Of a stretch of DNA of 64,000 nucleotides, positions 17,483-25,975 are shown piece by piece (the stretch's first letter is position 1; every line of letters begins with the position of its first letter). The translations under genes were made by a program, and so were the position numbers. Source of the DNA: JANOSH01 sp031415695. GTDB taxonomy: Bacteria > Actinomycetota > Acidimicrobiia > Acidimicrobiales > Ilumatobacteraceae. The stretch is taken from positions 1-64,000 of the forward strand of contig JANOSH010000020.1 of the NCBI GenBank assembly GCA_031415695.1. The letters are read 5' to 3'. The notes below the pieces were generated by a model, which saw nothing but the letters and a program-made list of their open reading frames with translations, was not told where the DNA came from and searched no databases.

Positions 17483-18364
17483 ATGATTCCCCGCGCTCAA
17501 TTCGGTTCCACCGGTCACCTATCGAGCCGGGTGCTCTTTGGCGCAGCAACGCTCGGCGCAATGAGCCAAGAACGTGCCGACGCCACGCTTGCCCTCGTCG
17601 CCGACGCCGGCATCAACCACATCGACACCGCAGCCGGGTACGGCAACTCCGAGGAACGACTTCGCCCATGGTTGGCCACCCACCGGGCCGACGTTTTTCT
17701 CGCCACCAAAACCGGTGACCGAACCGCGTCCCAAGCGCGCGCCAGTCTCGAACGATCGCTCACCCGGATGGGTGTCGACTCAGTCGACCTCATTCAGCTT
17801 CACAACCTGGTCGAGGCCGACGAATGGGACATCGCTCACGCACCCGGCGGGGTCCTCGAGGCACTCGTGCAAGCAAGAGACGAAGGTCTGTGCCGGTTCA
17901 TCGGCGTGACCGGTCACGGAACCCGCATACCGGGGCGTCATCTTGCCAGCCTGCAGCGTTTCGATTACGACGCCGTTCTCTTCCCGGTGAATGCTGCGCT
18001 CATGTTCGATTCCGCCTATGCATACGACGTGCGTGCACTACTCGATGCCTGCGCCGAACGCGGCGTTGCGGTACAAACCATCAAGGCCATCGCTCGAGGG
18101 CGATGGGGCGCCGACCAGGACGGGTCACGCTTCAGTTGGTACGAACCGCTTTCCGATGTGGACGCTATTGGTCGCGCCGTTCGCTATGTGCTAGCCAACG
18201 AGCAGATGTTTCTCAACTCCACAAGCGACGCACGTCTCTTGCCGCTCGTGTTCGCAGCGGCCAGCGGCCAGCTTGCGCCACCGACCGACAGCGACATGGC
18301 TCACGACATCGAAACGTTCGGTATCACCCGATTGTTCGACGGCGCCGACCTCGAACGTATCTAG
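17483..18364 (+). CDS. Aldo/keto reductase
   Basis: The ATG at 17483 gives 293 residues and puts the usual FGSTGHLSSRVLFGAATLG at the start; the upstream ATG/alternative start at 17441 adds nonhomologous residues. Tetrad positions are visible: D in HIDTAAGYG with its Tyr, K in ATKTGD and H in IQLHNL. The protein is shorter than classic 320-340-residue members and resembles the compact actinobacterial aldo/keto reductases. Its cofactor is expected to be NADPH, the substrate unknown. Its last 88 bases are duplicated at 2818-2905, and both copies are followed by molybdopterin-oxidoreductase scraps. Confidence 0.92.
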   Translation: MIPRAQFGSTGHLSSRVLFGAATLGAMSQERADATLALVADAGINHIDTAAGYGNSEERLRPWLATHRADVFLATKTGDRTASQARASLERSLTRMGVDSVDLIQLHNLVEADEWDIAHAPGGVLEALVQARDEGLCRFIGVTGHGTRIPGRHLASLQRFDYDAVLFPVNAALMFDSAYAYDVRALLDACAERGVAVQTIKAIARGRWGADQDGSRFSWYEPLSDVDAIGRAVRYVLANEQMFLNSTSDARLLPLVFAAASGQLAPPTDSDMAHDIETFGITRLFDGADLERI

Positions 18365-18383
18365 ACCCACCAAAATGCGAACT

Positions 18384-18438
18384 CTGCCAGGAAGCGCTGC
18401 CCCTGTGCCGCAGTTCCTGGCAGACTTCGCGGTTTTTT
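18384..18438 (+). terminator. Probable terminator after the aldo/keto reductase
   Basis: A perfect 10-base inverted repeat, CTGCCAGGAA (18384-18393) and TTCCTGGCAG (18414-18423), encloses a 20-base loop and is followed nine bases later by six T (18433-18438). The distance between stem and T-run is longer than in a textbook intrinsic terminator. Confidence 0.55.
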
Positions 18439-18439
18439 A

Positions 18440-18490
18440 GCGCACGCCTCGTCGAAGTGAACGGGATAAACACCCCGCCGTGTGCGCCGA
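18440..18490 (-). pseudogene. Short 3' scrap of a molybdopterin oxidoreductase
   Basis: On the minus strand GVFIPF is followed, after loss of one base, by HFDEACA. This is the same segment as VFVPFRFDEACA at about 3036-3003, and the DNA matches over about 35 bases (18440-18473 versus 3003-3037). The similarity ends abruptly at the T-run of the terminator. It is far too short to be functional and is significant only as the second copy of a scar. Confidence 0.65.
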
Positions 18491-18511
18491 ACAGCCCGTA
18501 GGCTTAGCGTT

Positions 18512-18895
18512 GTGGCGGAGACAATCACCAGGCTGATCGGTGTGTACAGCGTGGATCACACGTTGCGGGCCGAGGTTGTCTACTGGGTGGGTGCGCGTCT
18601 AGGCGCAACCCATTGCGCGCTCTGCGATATCACGCATGGAACGTTTCGCAAACGGCCCGAATGGAACCGCTGTGCCGCTGGGTTGCCCGTGCCGTTCGAC
18701 ACGTATCACCGAAACGACCAGCCACCCGACGTGCGCTGCGATAGCCTGCCCGCAGTCCTTGCCGCCACCGGCACGGGGGTCGTGGTGCTACTTGGCGGCC
18801 AAGCCCTTGAGAGCTGCGCAGGGTCGGCGGCACAGCTCGCCGAAGCCATAGAAGCGGCAGTGATTGTCGCTGGTCTGTCGTGGCCGACCAGCTAA
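18512..18895 (+). CDS. Conserved hypothetical protein with HCALCDITHG motif
   Basis: The protein is 127 residues from the GTG at 18512 (an in-frame GTG at 18482 would add ten residues that overlap the oxidoreductase scrap). The striking feature is HCALCDITHG, a CxxC followed by His, in a protein that otherwise looks like a small alpha/beta fold (LIGVYSVDHTLRAEVVYWVG; TGTGVVVLLGGQALESCAGS). The CxxCxxxH could bind metal or be a redox site. No membrane segment or signal peptide is present. It is convergent with the RecQ gene. I do not recognise a named family. Confidence 0.7.
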   Translation: MAETITRLIGVYSVDHTLRAEVVYWVGARLGATHCALCDITHGTFRKRPEWNRCAAGLPVPFDTYHRNDQPPDVRCDSLPAVLAATGTGVVVLLGGQALESCAGSAAQLAEAIEAAVIVAGLSWPTS

Positions 18896-18902
18896 GGGCA
18901 AG

Positions 18903-20981
18903 TTAGGGATGTTGGTGCACGACCAACGGCATCACGTCGCAGCCGAATTGGGCGCGTAACAGCGATGCGGCAACGGTCATCGACCAGCCCGTTCGGTACA
19001 TTGCATCGACCAAAAGGACAGGTCCGTTGGGCAGCGAAACTCCCGGCACCAGCTGTATCGAGGCCGCCAATGCCTTGACCCGCGCCGCCGACGCAACGTC
19101 GCCCACGGGCGCTACATCCGACAGGGTGAGAGCGTGAACTACGTCGAGCTTGCCGACGCGACCCAGGTGGTCGACCACACTGCCGATGAGCCGATGGTGG
19201 TTCGCCGATGGCATGGCCACGATGGCAACGGGCCGCTGCCCCCACGACGCACGCCAGCGACCCAGCACAGCGACCATACCGTCGAGCACATCGGATGGGG
19301 CTGGACCATTGCCGAGCGTCGCTATCTCGCGGCTCCACCCCGGGTCGTCGGCAAACGCTAGGGCACGACCCTCGCTGCAGCCAGCGATGCGACCCTTGAA
19401 ACCGCTTCCCGATGGCCACAGCTTGCGGGGTTCGATCACGACGTCGCGACCGCGCACATAGGTACGTGCCGCGTCGAGCGCCTCGGGAGATGGGGCGGCT
19501 CCAGGGACGGGAAGCGCGCCCGTACACACCGAGCATCGGCCGCAATCGGCAGGATCGGGATCATCGAGTGCGGCCTGCAAGAAGCGCATCAAGCAGCCCG
19601 CACCGGCCGCAAATGACCGCATGAGATTCGCCTCGTCGCTTCGCACCTTCGCTAACGCCTGCCAGCGTTCGGCGTCGTACACCCAGGCTTTCCCGGTCAA
19701 CGTCCAGGCTGTGCCGGCACGCTCCAAGATGTCGTCGACAAGGAGGATCTTGAGCAAGCCTTCCAATCGGCCGCGTCGAATCGACGTGGCCAGTTCCAAT
19801 GCCGCAAGAGTGGCCGGGCCGTCGGCCAACGCGTTGAGAATGGCGCCGACACGTTCTTCATCAGGCACACCAGCGGTGGCGAAGTAGTGCCAAATCTGCT
19901 CGTCGGATTCCGCCGGTAAAAGAACGGCAATCGCCTCGTCGAGCGCGCGCCCGGCTCGGCCAACTTGCTGGTAGTAGGCAACCGGAGACGACGGCGAGCC
20001 CACGTGGATGCAGAAGGCCAAATCGGGCTTGTCGTACCCCATACCAAGGGCCGAGGTGGCCACAACAGCCTTGAGTTCATTGGTGCGCAGCTGGTCCTCG
20101 ACCCGTTCACGTTCAGCGGGTTCTAACGCCCCCGAATATGGGGCCACCGCATGCCCTTGGGACGATAAGAAGCCGGCCAGCCGATCGGTCTCGGCGACGG
20201 TCAGGGTGTACACAATGCCCGAGCCGGGCGTTGCGTCAAGGGCATTGGACACCCAGGCGTACCGCTCAATCGCCGATAACCCAGGCACTACCCCAAGACG
20301 CAGCGATGACCGGGCCAGCGACCCTCGGAACGTGACCGTGTCGGCTCCAAGCTGGGCGGCAACATCGAGCGTTACCCTCGTGTTCGCGGTTGCTGTTGTC
20401 GCCAAAACCGGGGTGTTGGCGCCAAGACCGGTGAGTGTTCGAGCTAGCCGTTGATAGTCGGGTCGAAAGTCGAAACCCCAATCCGAGATGCAGTGGGCTT
20501 CGTCGATGACAATGAGCCCTGCTCTCGCTACCAAATCGCCAACAACCGCAGCAAATCTCGGATTGCCCAGCCGTTCGGGTGACACCAACAAAGCGTCTAC
20601 CTCGTTGGCCGAAATCTGTCGGAACGTCTCGTCCCAGTCGTCGACATTTGTCGAGTTGATCGTCACGGCGATGAGCCCGGCTCGACAGGCAGCGGCTACC
20701 TGGTCACGCATTAACGCAAGCAACGGCGACACGATGAGCGTCGGACCGCGACCTCGGGCTCGCAACGCCGATGTCGCGGCCCAATAGACCGCCGATTTAC
20801 CCCACCCGGTGGCCTGCACCACCAGTACCCGGGCCGCGTCGTCGACTATGGCGCGAACAGCGCCACGCTGGTCGTCACGCGGTCGGGCCTCGGGTCCTGC
20901 CATGGCGGCCAGAACCCGGTCGAGGTGAATGTCGGCGCTTGACTCCAAAGGCGCTATGCGTGACCCGGGATGGTGTTCCAC
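18903..20981 (-). CDS. recQ: RecQ-family ATP-dependent DNA helicase with C-terminal phosphoribosyltransferase-like domain
   Basis: The protein is 692 residues. Helicase motifs in order: Walker A ATGWGKSAVYW (about residue 57), IVSPLLALMRDQ, the DEAH box in VIDEAHCISDWGFDFRPDY, LATTATAN, and motif VI YYQQVGRAGRALDEA. A RecQ zinc site follows (CLMRFLQAAL...CGRCSVC). There is no HRDC domain. Instead the last 130 residues contain VLLVDAMYRTGWSMTVAASL, which resembles the PRPP-binding loop of type I phosphoribosyltransferases/ComF, a layout known in actinobacterial RecQ proteins. It overlaps the upstream acyl-CoA dehydrogenase gene by 28 bases. A role in repair of stalled forks is expected; the tail domain's role is unknown. 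Confidence 0.92.
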   Translation of the reverse strand: MEHHPGSRIAPLESSADIHLDRVLAAMAGPEARPRDDQRGAVRAIVDDAARVLVVQATGWGKSAVYWAATSALRARGRGPTLIVSPLLALMRDQVAAACRAGLIAVTINSTNVDDWDETFRQISANEVDALLVSPERLGNPRFAAVVGDLVARAGLIVIDEAHCISDWGFDFRPDYQRLARTLTGLGANTPVLATTATANTRVTLDVAAQLGADTVTFRGSLARSSLRLGVVPGLSAIERYAWVSNALDATPGSGIVYTLTVAETDRLAGFLSSQGHAVAPYSGALEPAERERVEDQLRTNELKAVVATSALGMGYDKPDLAFCIHVGSPSSPVAYYQQVGRAGRALDEAIAVLLPAESDEQIWHYFATAGVPDEERVGAILNALADGPATLAALELATSIRRGRLEGLLKILLVDDILERAGTAWTLTGKAWVYDAERWQALAKVRSDEANLMRSFAAGAGCLMRFLQAALDDPDPADCGRCSVCTGALPVPGAAPSPEALDAARTYVRGRDVVIEPRKLWPSGSGFKGRIAGCSEGRALAFADDPGWSREIATLGNGPAPSDVLDGMVAVLGRWRASWGQRPVAIVAMPSANHHRLIGSVVDHLGRVGKLDVVHALTLSDVAPVGDVASAARVKALAASIQLVPGVSLPNGPVLLVDAMYRTGWSMTVAASLLRAQFGCDVMPLVVHQHP

Positions 20982-22207
20982 GCCCCGGCGTCGGCGCGTG
21001 GTTCCTTGGGCAAGCCCAGGATCATTTCGCCCACGATGTTGCGCTGTACCTGCGACGACCCGGCGTAAATGGTGCCAGCCCGAGCATTAAGGAACGTGCC
21101 AACCCAACGCGAGGTTTCGTCGGGGGCGCCCGGGTCGTCGGCACCGAACACCGACGTTGGGGGCGATCCCTCGACTACTAGCGCCTCGGCTCCGAGGATG
21201 TCGAGTGATACCTCGGTCATCTGCTGATGCAACTCGGACCAGAACAGTTTCATCGTGGAACTCTGAGCACCGGGCTTGCCGCCGCTAAGCCATTGGGTGA
21301 GCGTGCGCAACCCGACGTACCGCATGATTTCGACCTTGGTATGAAACTCGGCCAGATGCTGGCGAATATGCGGTTCACCAATTTTTCCGGTGCGACGGGC
21401 TAGTTCCACAATGCGGTCGAGTTCAGTGCGGAACCGAATGGCTTGGGTGGTAGCGCCCGAGCCGCGCTCGAAGCCCAACAGGGTCATGGCTACCGCCCAG
21501 CCACCGTTAACCTCGCCGATGTGAGAGTCCTTGGCGCATTTCGCGTCGGTGAAGAACACCTCGTTGAATTCGCTCTCGCCCGAGATCATGCGGATGGGAC
21601 GCACGTCGACACCGGGTTGGCGCATATCGACAAGCAGGAACGTGATGCCGGCGTGCTTGGGTGATTCGGGCGCTGTGCGAGCCAAGACAAAGATGTGGTC
21701 GGCGTACTGTGCGGCCGACGTCCAGATCTTCTGACCGTTAATGACCCACTCGTCGCCATCGAGCGTGGCCCGACAACCAAGGTTGCCGAGGTCGCTGCCA
21801 GCATTCGGTTCGGAGTACCCCTGACACCATTTGTCGTCACCATCGAGAATACGCGGGATGTAGTGCTTCTTTTGCTCCTCGGTGCCCCACGTCAGGATGG
21901 TGTTGCCAAGCATCGAAATACCAAAGCCGTCGTTCTTACCCTGCATGGGTACGCCGGCGCGGGTGAATTCTTCGGCGATAACCACCTGTTCGATCGACGA
22001 CAAACCACCGCCGCCATAGGCCGCGGGCCAGCTCACCGCCAACAAGTTGTTACTTCGAAGCGTTTGGCGCCACTCGCTGAAGAACCGGTGCGACTCGTCG
22101 GGGCCAAGAGCACCGACACCTTTCCAGTTGGCAGGAAGATGCTCGGCCAAGAACGCCTGAATCTTTTCGCGGAACGCCTGAGCCTCGGGAGGATACGTCA
22201 TGTCCAT
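20954..22207 (-). CDS. Acyl-CoA dehydrogenase
   Basis: The protein is 417 residues and full length for the family. Visible are the N-terminal helical domain (YPPEAQAFREKIQAFLAEHL), the FAD/substrate segment WCQGYSEPNAGSDLGNLGCR with GDEWVINGQKIWTSAAQYAD, and the C-terminal flavin-contact segment YAGSSQVQRNIVGEMILGLP. The absence of the usual catalytic Glu context of short-chain enzymes and the AGSSQVQRNIV ending place it among the FadE-type dehydrogenases common in actinobacterial steroid or branched-chain lipid breakdown, but the exact substrate is not predictable. It is upstream of, and overlaps, recQ. Confidence 0.93.
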   Translation of the reverse strand: MDMTYPPEAQAFREKIQAFLAEHLPANWKGVGALGPDESHRFFSEWRQTLRSNNLLAVSWPAAYGGGGLSSIEQVVIAEEFTRAGVPMQGKNDGFGISMLGNTILTWGTEEQKKHYIPRILDGDDKWCQGYSEPNAGSDLGNLGCRATLDGDEWVINGQKIWTSAAQYADHIFVLARTAPESPKHAGITFLLVDMRQPGVDVRPIRMISGESEFNEVFFTDAKCAKDSHIGEVNGGWAVAMTLLGFERGSGATTQAIRFRTELDRIVELARRTGKIGEPHIRQHLAEFHTKVEIMRYVGLRTLTQWLSGGKPGAQSSTMKLFWSELHQQMTEVSLDILGAEALVVEGSPPTSVFGADDPGAPDETSRWVGTFLNARAGTIYAGSSQVQRNIVGEMILGLPKEPRADAGAWNTIPGHA

Positions 22208-22251
22208 GACACGAACGTATCGTGTCTGCGTGTCGTTTGGGTTAGCCGGGG

Positions 22252-23478
22252 CTACGACAGGATGCGATCCTTTTCGACTACCACCACACCGTCTTGGGAG
22301 ATGGTGAACCGCTCGGCATCGCCAACGGGATCAAGACCAATCTGGTACCCAGCCGGAATGATGACGTTCTTATCGATCACGCATCTGTGCAGCCGCGCGC
22401 CGGCACCGACACGAACGCCGGGAAAAAGGATCGACTCTGTGACTTCGGCGCCAGTTTCGATGAATGTGTCGGGCGACAAAATGGATGTTTGCACCGTGGC
22501 CCCCGACACGATGGAACCGTGGCACAGCAAGCTGTTTCCAACCCGAGCCGGCTGCCATTCGACCCCGAGGGCAATCTTCGCGGGAGGGAGCGGAAGCTGC
22601 AGGCTGTACACCGGCCACTCGGCGTTGTACAGACTGAACGGAGGGAGTGGCGCAAGTAAATCCATGTTCGCTTCGTAATACGCATCGAGCGACCCAACGT
22701 CTCGCCAATATCCCCGCTCGTGGTCGGCCTGGCCCGGAAGGTCATTAGTGGAGAAATCGTATAAACGCGCTTCGCCCGCCGCCGTGAGCATCGGAATAAC
22801 GTCGCCACCGATGTCAGGCAGGCTCTTGCCCCCGCGAGGCGAGACGGCATCGACCAGCGTGCTCGTTGAGAAGACGTAGTTCCCCATCGATGCCAAGGCA
22901 CGGGTGGTATCGCCGGGCATGTGGGGTGGATTCGGCGACTTCTCGTGGAAGTTCAAAATGCGACCATCGTCTGACGCTTCGATAACACCGAACTCGCGGG
23001 CCTGTTCGAGCGGCACCGGAATAGCTGCAACGGTGACGCCAGCGCCTGTCTCCATATGTTGAGCCACCATTTGGCGTGGATCCATGTGATAGATGTGATC
23101 GGCGCCGAACACGCAGACAACGTCAGGCTTTTCGTCGCTGATAAGGTTGAGGTTTTGGTAGATGGCATCGGCTGAACCCGAGAACCAGTGCGGGCCGCGA
23201 CGCATTTGCGCAGGAACCGGCGTTACATAACTACCGAGGAGCGTGGAAAAGCGCCACGTCTGGCTGATATGACGGTCGAGGCTGTGGCTCTTGTACTGGG
23301 TGAGCACAACGATCTTGAGATAGCGAGCATTGGCAAAGTTCGACAGCACAAAATCGATGATTCGATAGCTGCCGCCAAAGGGGACCGCCGGCTTGGCCCG
23401 ATCGGCCGTAAGCGGCGATAACCGACGACCTTCCCCGCCCGCGAGAACCATGACAAGTACTTTCGGATCGATTGGCAC
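22252..23478 (-). CDS. glgC: Glucose-1-phosphate adenylyltransferase
   Basis: The protein is 408 residues, the normal GlgC length. It makes ADP-glucose from glucose-1-phosphate and ATP, the committed step of bacterial glycogen synthesis. The nucleotidyltransferase domain has VLAGGEGRRLSPLTADRAKP, then VPFGGSYRIIDFVLSN and CVFGADHIYHMDPRQM. The substrate-binding GIYVFS region appears as NYVFSTSTLV. The C-terminal third is a left-handed beta-helix (VSGATVQTSILSPDTFI). It probably starts at GTG 23478. The gene for the next enzyme of the pathway, glgA, lies 17 bases upstream on the same strand, so they form an operon. Confidence 0.96.
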   Translation of the reverse strand: MPIDPKVLVMVLAGGEGRRLSPLTADRAKPAVPFGGSYRIIDFVLSNFANARYLKIVVLTQYKSHSLDRHISQTWRFSTLLGSYVTPVPAQMRRGPHWFSGSADAIYQNLNLISDEKPDVVCVFGADHIYHMDPRQMVAQHMETGAGVTVAAIPVPLEQAREFGVIEASDDGRILNFHEKSPNPPHMPGDTTRALASMGNYVFSTSTLVDAVSPRGGKSLPDIGGDVIPMLTAAGEARLYDFSTNDLPGQADHERGYWRDVGSLDAYYEANMDLLAPLPPFSLYNAEWPVYSLQLPLPPAKIALGVEWQPARVGNSLLCHGSIVSGATVQTSILSPDTFIETGAEVTESILFPGVRVGAGARLHRCVIDKNVIIPAGYQIGLDPVGDAERFTISQDGVVVVEKDRILS

Positions 23479-23495
23479 CCTTACACGTTATTGCG

Positions 23496-24890
23496 TCAGA
23501 GCATCCCGCCGCGCACGTCGTGATACAACTCGATGTGCTGGCGGGCTGGTTCGCTCCACGACCAGTCGTGTTGCATGCCTCGCCGCTGCGCTGCCTGGCG
23601 CTTCCTCACACTGTTCCAGACCCGCACACCCCGGTGCACGGCGTCGACAAGGGCTGGTGCTGACACGTCGACCGCTACTATACCAGTGCCGTTTTCGGTG
23701 TCGGAGTCGAGGTCGATCACCGTGTCGCGTAGGCCGCCGACGGCCGTGACAATCGGCAGCGCCCCGTACCGCATGGCTTGCATCTGCGCGAGGCCGCACG
23801 GCTCGAACCGGCTGGGCATCACGAACAGATCGGCTGCACCAAACAACCGGTGGGCCAGAGATTCGTCATAGCCCGAACGGAAGGCCAAATGGTCGGGGTA
23901 GCGAGCCGACGCCGCGCTGAGTGCTTCGACCAGCCAACGGTCGCCGTCGCCGAGCACCACCAGTTGTGCCGGCAGTCGCTCCAAACAGTCGACTAGGGGA
24001 AGCAGCAGGTCGATACCTTTTTGATCGACCAGTCGGGTGACAACTACCAGCAGCGGTGAAACCGAGTCGGGAAGGCCCAGTTCGTTTCGCACCGTTGCCT
24101 TGTTCCGAGCCTTGCCTGCGGTGGCGTTTGCCGTGGCCGAGCCGAACGTTGCCGGTAGATGCTGGTCGATTCTCGGGTCCCAAATTTCGGCGTCGATGCC
24201 GTTCAAAATGCCGACGAGAGCCGAGCCTTTCGCGATCAACAGATCGTCGAGCCCTGCACCGCCCTCGGGTGTCACAATCTCCGCCGCGTACGACGGGCTG
24301 ACAGCAACCACACGATCGGCGAGGGTGATTCCCCCGGCCAGAGGATTGAAGGCACCATGGCGATCGAAGAACTCGGCGCCGCGCGTCAACTGGCGGAGCC
24401 ATGAACGATCGGCGTGGCCTTGATAGCCGAGCGTATGAACGGTGAGAACGATGGGCCGATGATCGGCCATCAGCCCGATGGTGGCGGCCGTGTGCCAATC
24501 GTTGAGATGCACGACATCGGGCTGGGTGTACTGCGCCCAAGCGGCAACGGCTGCGGAGAACCCCATGAACCGGTCGATGTTGTCGATCCATCCCTGGCCG
24601 TCGGCCTGGACGTAGGGGTGAGGGCGGGCCATGCCCGGAACCGTTACAAGGGTGAGCCGACCTGCTTGGGCGTGGATGCCACGACGCACCGATGTCGGGC
24701 CTACCCAGTCGGGCACGGCAAGTTCAGTGATGATTTCGCCCGACAGTTCAAGACCGCCGTAGTCGGGCAACACAACATCCACCTCGACGCCTTGACGGTG
24801 GAGTTCCGCGACAAGCCCAGCGGCCGCCGCTCCCAAGCCGCCAACACGCGCTACCGGGGCAAATTCAGCTGTAGCGAAAAGAACACGCAC
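23496..24890 (-). CDS. glgA: Glycogen/starch synthase, GT5 family
   Basis: I start it at GTG 24890, giving 464 residues that begin VRVLFATAEFAPVARVGGLG. This is the GlgA N-terminal signature, with the usual K-x-GG-L nucleotide loop changed to RVGGLG. The C-terminal domain has the ADP-binding region (LLVVVTRLVDQKGIDLLLP) and the E-x7-E equivalent PSRFEPCGLAQMQAMRYG. The enzyme extends alpha-1,4-glucan with ADP-glucose made by the adjacent GlgC. GlgA usually has KxGGL; the Lys-to-Arg change is conservative. No clear Shine-Dalgarno is visible. It is divergent from the lipoprotein at 24992. Confidence 0.93.
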   Translation of the reverse strand: MRVLFATAEFAPVARVGGLGAAAAGLVAELHRQGVEVDVVLPDYGGLELSGEIITELAVPDWVGPTSVRRGIHAQAGRLTLVTVPGMARPHPYVQADGQGWIDNIDRFMGFSAAVAAWAQYTQPDVVHLNDWHTAATIGLMADHRPIVLTVHTLGYQGHADRSWLRQLTRGAEFFDRHGAFNPLAGGITLADRVVAVSPSYAAEIVTPEGGAGLDDLLIAKGSALVGILNGIDAEIWDPRIDQHLPATFGSATANATAGKARNKATVRNELGLPDSVSPLLVVVTRLVDQKGIDLLLPLVDCLERLPAQLVVLGDGDRWLVEALSAASARYPDHLAFRSGYDESLAHRLFGAADLFVMPSRFEPCGLAQMQAMRYGALPIVTAVGGLRDTVIDLDSDTENGTGIVAVDVSAPALVDAVHRGVRVWNSVRKRQAAQRRGMQHDWSWSEPARQHIELYHDVRGGML

Positions 24891-24991
24891 GGCCGTGCAG
24901 CGTAATAGCCCGAGCAACCCTTGACGTGCTGACGTAGCCCACGCCTGATGCCCGTGCCTGTGAAAGGATTCGGCGCATCGCTACTCGACCG

Positions 24992-25840
24992 TTGATGTTC
25001 GCCGTGCTTGCCATGCTGGTTGGGTGTTCGTCGGGCGCGCCGCGAACAGCCTCGCCGTGTCCGCCGAGCCGTTTTCGACAGACAAAGATGCTGGTGATCG
25101 CCCATGCTGGTGGCGAAGGCCTTGGCCCTGCCAACACGCTCAACGCGATGGCGGCGTCGATGGCGGCGGGCGCCGACGTGAACGACGCCGACGTACACAT
25201 CACCAAAGACGGCGTGCTCGTCGCCATCCACGACGACACCGTCGATGCCACCACCAACGGCACCGGATTAGTACAGGACAAGACAGTCGCCGAGCTCACG
25301 GCTCTCGACGCGGCCTGGCAGTTCGCGGGACCGAAGGGCGACTACCCGCTTCGGGGCACGGGCATCACGATTCCGACTATCGAAGCAGTGCTGATGGCTC
25401 ATCCAACAACGCTCACCTCACTCGAGTTCAAGGACAATGCCGGCGACGCACCCAGGGCACTGTGCGCGCTGCTGCGCAGGCTCGGGCGCACCGACTCTGT
25501 GTACGTGTCGTCTGACGCCGACCCGGCCATCGACGAGTTCAAGGTGCTCTGTCCCGAAGTGACTACCACAGTGACCGACGCCATGGTACCGATCATGCAG
25601 GCGGCACGCGCCTCGGGCGAGGCGTGGTGTTCGCCGGTTCCCATCGGTCAGCCGCCGTACTCGGCTGATCGCAAACCGACCAAGGAGTCCTTGGCGTGGT
25701 CCCACGACCATGGACTCGCCAACTTCACGTGGACCATTGACGACCCCGACACCATTGGCTACCTCGCTCGCATCGGCATGGACGCCGTGTACACCCGCCG
25801 TCCCGACATCGCCCGAAAGGTCATCGACGAGGTGTCATAA
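24992..25840 (+). CDS. Glycerophosphodiester phosphodiesterase-like lipoprotein with altered active-site residues
   Basis: The protein is about 282 residues. It begins with a lipobox (LAMLVGC then SSG), so it should be a lipid-anchored extracellular protein. The listed TTG/ATG starts leave no basic n-region, and an upstream in-frame stretch RRIATRPL (from about 24971) looks like the missing one, so a non-standard start near 24968 is possible. The GDPD barrel is recognisable: IAHAGGEG, PANTLNAM, DVNDADVHITKDG, VAIHDDTVDATTNGTG and SLEFKDN. Against the family consensus (HRG, PENT, ExD) it lacks the Arg after the first His and the Glu of PENT, so activity is uncertain. Confidence 0.8.
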   Translation: MMFAVLAMLVGCSSGAPRTASPCPPSRFRQTKMLVIAHAGGEGLGPANTLNAMAASMAAGADVNDADVHITKDGVLVAIHDDTVDATTNGTGLVQDKTVAELTALDAAWQFAGPKGDYPLRGTGITIPTIEAVLMAHPTTLTSLEFKDNAGDAPRALCALLRRLGRTDSVYVSSDADPAIDEFKVLCPEVTTTVTDAMVPIMQAARASGEAWCSPVPIGQPPYSADRKPTKESLAWSHDHGLANFTWTIDDPDTIGYLARIGMDAVYTRRPDIARKVIDEVS

Positions 25841-25975
25841 TCAAGGCACAGAATCAGACAGTGCGTGACGGATGTCGCACCCGTTGCGGCCAGCAGACAC
25901 AATCATGCACAAAGCAGCCCAGATCGTTGATCTTGACTTACCGATCCAGCCGATTCGTACGGCTTCGATCAGGTC

